DNA of 60,276 nt. Source: Nitrosomonas sp. (GTDB lineage: Bacteria > Pseudomonadota > Gammaproteobacteria > Burkholderiales > Nitrosomonadaceae). Position 1 is the first letter of the stretch; each line of letters begins with the position of its first letter. Location: the NCBI GenBank assembly GCA_020890945.1, contig JAJHPK010000063.1, positions 1 through 60,276 on the forward strand, read 5' to 3'. The translations under genes were made by a program, and so were the position numbers. Shown one piece after another: positions 56,625-60,276 of the stretch. The notes below the pieces were generated by a model. That model was given only the letters and a program-made list of their open reading frames with translations, had not been told where the DNA came from and did not search any database.

Positions 56625-56690
56625 TTTTTTTGTGAAGAAAATGTTATTTTTCTGTGAAGTAAATGTTATTTTTTTGTGAATAATGAAAAT
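56625..56690 (+). repeat. Three tandem 22-bp repeats
   Basis: Units at 56625-56646, 56647-56668 and 56669-56690 each start with seven pyrimidines followed by TGTGAA or GTGAA and an A/T-rich tail ending TGTTA in the first two. The units differ at a few bases; the third is degraded after GTGAA. A period of 22 bp (about two helical turns) puts each GTGAA on the same face of the DNA. The next gene begins 32 bp downstream. Confidence 0.75.
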
Positions 56691-56721
56691 TTTTCTTAAT
56701 AGCCAATTTAAGGAGAAGTTT

Positions 56722-56931
56722 GTGAAGCACTATTACGTTCATTTTATACCTCCGTTTATTTTTTTTATTTTTCTATTTTCTGAATTCTTTTCTGTTTCTT
56801 ATCAGTGGGATATAGATTGGAAATTATCGGATGTTTTATTAATCTTGTACTTAACTTATTTGGTCAAGTTTTGTTTAAATCATGTTTTCCAACTTACAAC
56901 AAAATTAAAAATTCCTACTGAGGGAAAATAG
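56722..56931 (+). CDS. Small two-helix membrane protein
   Basis: A 69-residue protein with two hydrophobic helices (FIPPFIFFIFLFSEFF and VLLILYLTYLVKFCL) around a short WDIDWKLSD loop and a basic C-terminus. I chose the GTG at 56722 because AAGGAG lies 6 bases before it; an ATG at 56683 falls in the tandem repeats and has no ribosome site. No family is recognised. Its shape and size resemble those of the 71-residue protein at 59240, but the sequences are not clearly alike. Confidence 0.6.
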   Translation: MKHYYVHFIPPFIFFIFLFSEFFSVSYQWDIDWKLSDVLLILYLTYLVKFCLNHVFQLTTKLKIPTEGK

Positions 56932-57011
56932 ACTTTAATTTTTTTAAGAATTACTTTTAGTTTAATTTTATTTAAATATAAAAATATAATAAAAAGCCTA
57001 ATTTAACAATT

Positions 57012-57060
57012 AATTAACTGTAAACCCAACGCTTTTAGCTTGGGTGGAGGTTAATTTTTT
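57012..57060 (+). terminator. Bulged stem-loop with T-run
   Basis: Outer arms AATTAAC (57012-57018) and GTTAATT (57050-57056) and inner arms ACCCAA (57024-57029) and TTGGGT (57040-57045) pair, and TTTTTT (57055-57060) follows. It probably ends the transcript of the small membrane protein gene 80 bp upstream. Confidence 0.6.
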
Positions 57061-57081
57061 CTAATTTATCCTAATAAAATA

Positions 57082-57147
57082 ACTTAGAAAAGACTAAGTA
57101 AAAAACTTAGAATTTTCTAAGTAAAAAGCCTGGAAATCTTAGTCTTT
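57082..57147 (+). promoter_or_regulatory. Cluster of CTTAG/CTAAG dyads with alternative pairings
   Basis: Hairpin A pairs ACTTAG (57082-57087) with CTAAGT (57094-57099). Hairpin B pairs ACTTAGAA (57105-57112) with TTCTAAGT (57115-57122). A long-range pair joins AAAGACTAAG (57089-57098) to CTTAGTCTTT (57138-57147) around hairpin B and excludes hairpin A. It lies about 210 bases upstream of the transporter start, in the 423-bp gap that has no gene. It may be an RNA switch or a multi-site operator. Confidence 0.55.
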
Positions 57148-57354
57148 CTGTTTATCTCAATTAGTAATTAACCCTGCAAACAATAATACTTTGTCCAATA
57201 TACATCTAATTGGATGCGGGATTAATATGGCGTTGGCTATTAAGAAAACGTTTTTATTGAAACAAGGTATTTTGAAATTTTTTCATTGACTCTATAAATT
57301 CATTAATTGTTTTTATAATCAATGGATTGTATATTCACAAAGGAAATTACTTTT

Positions 57355-58695
57355 ATGGCAACTCATATTGATAAGGATTCCTCAGCGAGTAATCCAGAAG
57401 CTGGAAAAGCATCTGGAACAGAAGTTGGGAATGCAGCATTTCAAGCACAGTATTTTTTTCGTGATACTGCGGCAGGTTTAATAACAGGTGCAATGGCGAT
57501 TCCGCTTACGATCGGAATCGCTATCATGTCTGATTACCCTATTAAAGTAGGATTGGCGACCGTTGCTTTTGCTTCTTTTATTGGGTGGATCAATGCATGG
57601 TTTAAACCCGGAAATTATATTGGATCACCGGGTATCGCGGCTGGATTGGCTCCAGTATTGGCGCTGGGTGTGGCTTCATTCGGTTGGGAGAATATGGCGT
57701 TTTGTGTGTTTTTAACTGCAATTATGCAAGCTGTTATTTGGAAGTTTAATTGGCAAAAATATCTACTTGTAGCCGTTCCTGTCTACCTAGTGGAAGGCTT
57801 GCTGGCAGGTGTTGGTTTGAAGATATTTCTTAAGTTTTCAGAATTCACTTACGAAATTCCTGCTGAGATGGTGACAGAGAATTTCTGGAATGAGGCAAGA
57901 ATTCAAATGGTGGGAATCTCTGCAACAGGCGTTGCGCTGTTTTTATTTCTTTTTTCAAAATTCAAAGATAAGCAACCGGCAATACCTTACTTTGCACTGA
58001 TTATTGGTGGTGCGATTTTAGCGCAATTTGTTAACGTGCCGATGATTTCGGTAGAAGATATCGATCTTCATTTGAAATTACCGCTCCCTTCAGAAAATGT
58101 CACTTTGATGATGATGGTGTACATGGTTTTATTTTGCGCAATGCTTGCGATTGTTGATGTTATCGAACAAGTGATGAGTAATGCGGCAATCGAGAAAATT
58201 GATCCGCTAAAACGAAAAACAAATAGCAATAACAGTTTACTCGCAATTTGGATTGCAAATCTTGGATCAAGTTTTTTCCATGGAATGACTAACCTTGATG
58301 GATTGGCAAAAAGCACGACGAATAAATTAGCCGGCGCAATGACCAAATTCTCAGTTTTAATCATTGGATGTGTCGTTACATTTTTCACTTTTAACGTTCA
58401 ATATCTTGATTATCTGCCTAAATTTGCGTTAGCTGCAATTATGCTTTTTACTGGTTACAAAATGATCGCGGGATTAATTCATGTTACTCACTACGGAAGT
58501 TACGCCCTGATCCTAGCCGTTGTGACTGCTGGATTAGTATTTAAAGTGGGCATTTTTGAAGGACTTTTGGTAGCCATGATCATACACGGTTTAATTCATT
58601 ATTTAGTATACACAAACCATGATCAAGTACCTGGGAAAGAGGTTATTAAGCGTTATTTCCGTAGTTTAAAAAGCGACAATTCAAATTTGCAATAA
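57355..58695 (+). CDS. SulP-type anion transporter without STAS domain
   Basis: A 446-residue membrane protein of about 12 helices with the SulP/permease features RDTAAGLITGAMAIPLTIGIAI near the N-terminus and GFL-type repeats; YLPKFALAAIMLFTGYKMI and IFEGLLVAMIIHGLIHYL lie toward the end. The C-terminal STAS domain that most SulP proteins have is missing. SulP members carry sulfate, bicarbonate or other anions; bicarbonate would suit an autotroph but the sequence does not prove it. AAAGGAAA precedes the ATG at 57355; an earlier in-frame Met is less likely. Confidence 0.75.
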   Translation: MATHIDKDSSASNPEAGKASGTEVGNAAFQAQYFFRDTAAGLITGAMAIPLTIGIAIMSDYPIKVGLATVAFASFIGWINAWFKPGNYIGSPGIAAGLAPVLALGVASFGWENMAFCVFLTAIMQAVIWKFNWQKYLLVAVPVYLVEGLLAGVGLKIFLKFSEFTYEIPAEMVTENFWNEARIQMVGISATGVALFLFLFSKFKDKQPAIPYFALIIGGAILAQFVNVPMISVEDIDLHLKLPLPSENVTLMMMVYMVLFCAMLAIVDVIEQVMSNAAIEKIDPLKRKTNSNNSLLAIWIANLGSSFFHGMTNLDGLAKSTTNKLAGAMTKFSVLIIGCVVTFFTFNVQYLDYLPKFALAAIMLFTGYKMIAGLIHVTHYGSYALILAVVTAGLVFKVGIFEGLLVAMIIHGLIHYLVYTNHDQVPGKEVIKRYFRSLKSDNSNLQ

Positions 58696-58710
58696 CTAAA
58701 TAATTTAGAA

Positions 58711-58756
58711 AGGTTTAGTAGTAAAGCTTCATAAGAAAGTTTTTATTACTAAACCT
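58711..58756 (+). other. 15-bp stem between the transporter and Usp genes
   Basis: Arms 58711-58725 and 58742-58756 pair over 15 positions with a single G-T pair. There is no T-run. It is probably an mRNA structure that sets relative expression of the two genes. Confidence 0.55.
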
Positions 58757-58787
58757 GATACCTGATACGAGAGATTATTAAATAATC

Positions 58788-59195
58788 ATGTACAAAAAAG
58801 TTTATATCGCTATTGATGATAGTGAGTTTTCTAAACAAGCATTATCGGTAGCTACAAAGATAGCAAAGGTTTTTAACGCATCACTCTGTCTTGCTCATTG
58901 TATTAGTGAGGATGATGAATCAAAAAAAAATCATGGTGTTCAGTTATTAGAAAAAGCAAAAGCTAACATTGCTGATTTAACAGTTGAAACACAACTCATT
59001 ACTGCAGATAGCACTTACGGGTTAAATGGCATTACTATGGCTATAGCATCGTCGGCTATTGATTGGGAGGCAGATTTACTGGTGGCTGGAACTTCAAACA
59101 AAAAAGGTCTCGACCGTTTCTTTTTGGGCTCAGTCGCAGAAGAGTTGGTTAAAAAGGTTGATTGTTCAGTAATGTTGGTCAGAATCAATCAATAG
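58788..59195 (+). CDS. Universal stress protein (UspA family)
   Basis: A 135-residue single Usp domain. The ATP-binding signature G-x2-G-x9-G-S is present (AGTSNKKGLDRFFLGSVAEEL), followed by VDCSVMLVR. The N-terminal YIAIDDSEFSKQALSVATKIA fits. Usp domains are often fused to or sit beside ion transporters and may regulate them; here the gene follows the SulP gene by 92 bp. Confidence 0.88.
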   Translation: MYKKVYIAIDDSEFSKQALSVATKIAKVFNASLCLAHCISEDDESKKNHGVQLLEKAKANIADLTVETQLITADSTYGLNGITMAIASSAIDWEADLLVAGTSNKKGLDRFFLGSVAEELVKKVDCSVMLVRINQ

Positions 59196-59239
59196 TTTTT
59201 ATTTGTAAACGTTGTTTTTAAAATTCTATGAGGTGAATT

Positions 59240-59455
59240 ATGTCTGAAACTAAATATTTACTTTATTCGCTTATTTCTTTATCAATCGTGACACTTGCAT
59301 TTTTCATTCATGTTAAGCACTTCAACATGAATGTAAGCTTGAATGATGACATTTGGATGGGAATAGCTTTCTTTATTAATTATTTATTACTATGCATTTT
59401 GTATAAACCTAAGTATTCGGATATCTCTATGTATAAGTTTTTACCAAAAAATTAG
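59240..59455 (+). CDS. Small two-helix membrane protein
   Basis: A 71-residue protein with two hydrophobic stretches (YSLISLSIVTLAFFIHV and IWMGIAFFINYLLLCILY) and a polar end. AGGTGA precedes the ATG. No family recognised. It is co-directional with the Usp gene 44 bp upstream and may belong to the same transcript; a 9-bp stem (59489-59517) follows its end. Confidence 0.6.
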   Translation: MSETKYLLYSLISLSIVTLAFFIHVKHFNMNVSLNDDIWMGIAFFINYLLLCILYKPKYSDISMYKFLPKN

Positions 59456-59488
59456 AAACTTATAATGAAGTATTTACGATGTCATGCA

Positions 59489-59517
59489 ATTTACAACTCC
59501 CTATTTTAGTTGTAAAT
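59489..59517 (+). terminator. Stem-loop after the small membrane protein gene
   Basis: Perfect 9-bp arms ATTTACAAC (59489-59497) and GTTGTAAAT (59509-59517) with an 11-nt loop lie 33 bp after the stop. There is no T-run, so termination is possible but unproved. Just downstream, TCTTATTTT and AAAATAAGA form a second short dyad. Confidence 0.45.
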
Positions 59518-59645
59518 AGCCACCGCTTGACCCAAGCATATCTTATTTTTCTTCTTTGCTCAAATTAAATAAAATAAGACATGTCACGACAGTCCTGGAG
59601 ATTGGGGGCGTTTTGAATTGGGTTCCTATAAAATGAAGAAATTGT

Positions 59646-59756
59646 AAAGACCTCTACATAACTGGCTTTATCGAATGTGTGAACTCTGTAAGCACTTAAT
59701 TTAGTCATGATGGAATGAACAGAAAAGCTCAAAAAAACAGTTATGCAGAGGTCTTT
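59646..59756 (-). repeat. MITE-like element, copy B
   Basis: The same 110-bp element as at 15643-15752, in the opposite orientation, with terminal repeats AAAGACCTCT(A/G)CATAACTG and its complement. It differs from copy A at about nine positions, including a one-base deletion. It carries no gene. Confidence 0.85.
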
Positions 59757-59770
59757 TGTAGTACATCAGG

Positions 59771-59984
59771 TTAAATTTGAATCCAAGATTTCAAAATTTT
59801 TAACTGTTGTTGGGGGGGGGGCATGACTGACCCTGAATTCACAATTTTCGAGAAACAATACAAAGGATCCTTTAGAGATGTCATTGTATTTTCTTAAGCC
59901 ACATTTGGCTTGATTCCAAAAGTTTTCAATGCCATTGATGTGATTTTTACATTGTGCAAATAGTGTGGAGTGTGGTTGATCCAT
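59771..59984 (-). pseudogene. IS1595-family transposase, C-terminal remnant
   Basis: The minus strand encodes KNHINGIENFWNQAKCGLRKYN and LFLENCEFR, the C-terminal DDE/integrase segment of IS1595-type transposases. Upstream it is cut by the IS21-type end at 59990. A run of ten G on the plus strand (59812-59821) shifts the frame: after it the original ending QQQLKILKSWIQI and stop TAA (59771-59773) continues in another frame. The gene is dead. Confidence 0.75.
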
Positions 59985-59989
59985 TCATG

Positions 59990-60276
59990 TGTTGATACCG
60001 GTTTAAAATTGCCCCCTCATTACGGTTGAAATTTGATCAGGGGAAAACAAAGCGCAGGATACTACGCATCTGTGGATAAGTCGATCAAACTGAGTTGGTG
60101 TTTTGTCTCCTGTTGATGTTTTAGATTAGTTGTAGTTCATTACAAATTGACCAGATTTTCTTCTGGTGAGTATTTTTCTTTTTCCCGCTGCTGTATTCTG
60201 ATCTTTGCGCTGGCTGTGCTTTGTTTGTAGCGAAAAGACTCGTTGCCAGTTTCAATGATATAGCAATGGTGCGTGA
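59990..60276 (-). mobile_element. End of an IS21-family element
   Basis: The element begins with TGTTGATACCGGTTT at 59990 and has repeated GGTT-AAATT-type motifs at 60000 and 60024, as at IS21 ends with multiple transposase sites. It contains the istB end below and continues past the window. It lies inside the IS1595-type transposase gene, so it came later. Confidence 0.7.
60140..60274 (-). CDS. istB: IstB-like transposition helper, C-terminal part
   Basis: The last 44 codons are visible: THHCYIIETGNESFRYKQ is the diagnostic C-terminal segment of IS21-family IstB ATPases, and the frame ends in TAA at 60140-60142. IstB helps the IstA transposase choose targets. The rest lies outside the window, so completeness is unknown. 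Confidence 0.75.
   Translation of the reverse strand, partial: THHCYIIETGNESFRYKQSTASAKIRIQQREKEKYSPEENLVNL

Noticed and set aside
56625-56690. CRISPR array
   Set aside because: The three units are adjacent without spacers, imperfect, and no cas gene is present.
57286-57319. Sigma-70 promoter of the SulP gene (TTGACT ... TATAAT)
   Set aside because: The spacing is 22 bases, too long for a normal promoter.
1-60276. tRNA, rRNA or tmRNA genes
   Set aside because: I saw no tRNA arm pattern with a cloverleaf or conserved rRNA segment in any gap on either strand; a covariance-model search would be decisive.

Overview
The window is about 60 kb of a gene-dense, moderately AT-rich proteobacterial chromosome. 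The gene set (beta-type flagellar and chemotaxis genes, AddAB, EpsC-type serine acetyltransferase, many c-type cytochromes, periplasmic copper genes) fits a betaproteobacterium. I think an ammonia oxidiser of the Nitrosomonas group is most likely. The window opens with the membrane-anchor tail of a protein directly upstream of copC-copD, which is where amoD/amoE lies in amoCAB-amoED-copCD clusters. No amo or hao gene is visible, so this assignment is inference.

Layout. 1-4445: copper region (AmoD-like tail, copC, a CopD/cytochrome c/thioredoxin-fold fusion) converging on an alginate-export-type outer-membrane porin. 4760-14500: housekeeping genes: radical SAM protein, queD-tatD-ankyrin-SDR-ald, arfB, srkA and a tight cysM-cysE-DUF336 operon. 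14501-15752: a decayed IS5-type element followed by a 110-bp MITE that abuts the end of the flagellar operon. 15751-22682 (minus strand): fliC-flaG-fliD-fliS-fliT-fliK-flhB'-ycgR, with a near-consensus sigma-28 promoter upstream of fliC. 22975-35619 (plus): a NarL-type two-component pair, two GGDEF diguanylate cyclases, a degenerate EAL-HDOD protein, then cheZ-like-cheY-cheA-cheR-cheD-cheB without cheW or a receptor gene. 35655-50314: NlpC/P60 lipoprotein, RelA/SpoT, 7Fe ferredoxin, AddB/AddA, AmpG-like permease, exonuclease III, pyrE, and a YcbK/LdtD cell-wall pair. 50720-59455: a diheme and a triheme cytochrome c, a second NarL-type two-component pair, then a SulP transporter with a separate universal stress protein, flanked by two small two-helix membrane proteins. 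59646-60276: a second MITE copy and an IS1595-type transposase remnant cut by the end of an IS21-type element.

How the parts work together. The two diguanylate cyclases, the degenerate EAL-HDOD protein and the PilZ protein YcgR form a plausible c-di-GMP circuit beside flagellar and chemotaxis genes. CopC/CopD and the porin fit copper handling and envelope exchange. The SulP/Usp block may serve inorganic anion (possibly bicarbonate) uptake; it is preceded by unusual repeats and dyads that look regulatory.

The least explained parts are the SulP/Usp block with its leader structures, the CopD fusion whose thioredoxin-like domain lacks the redox cysteines, the CheZ-like protein that shares a C-terminal peptide with CheD, and the MITE pair.
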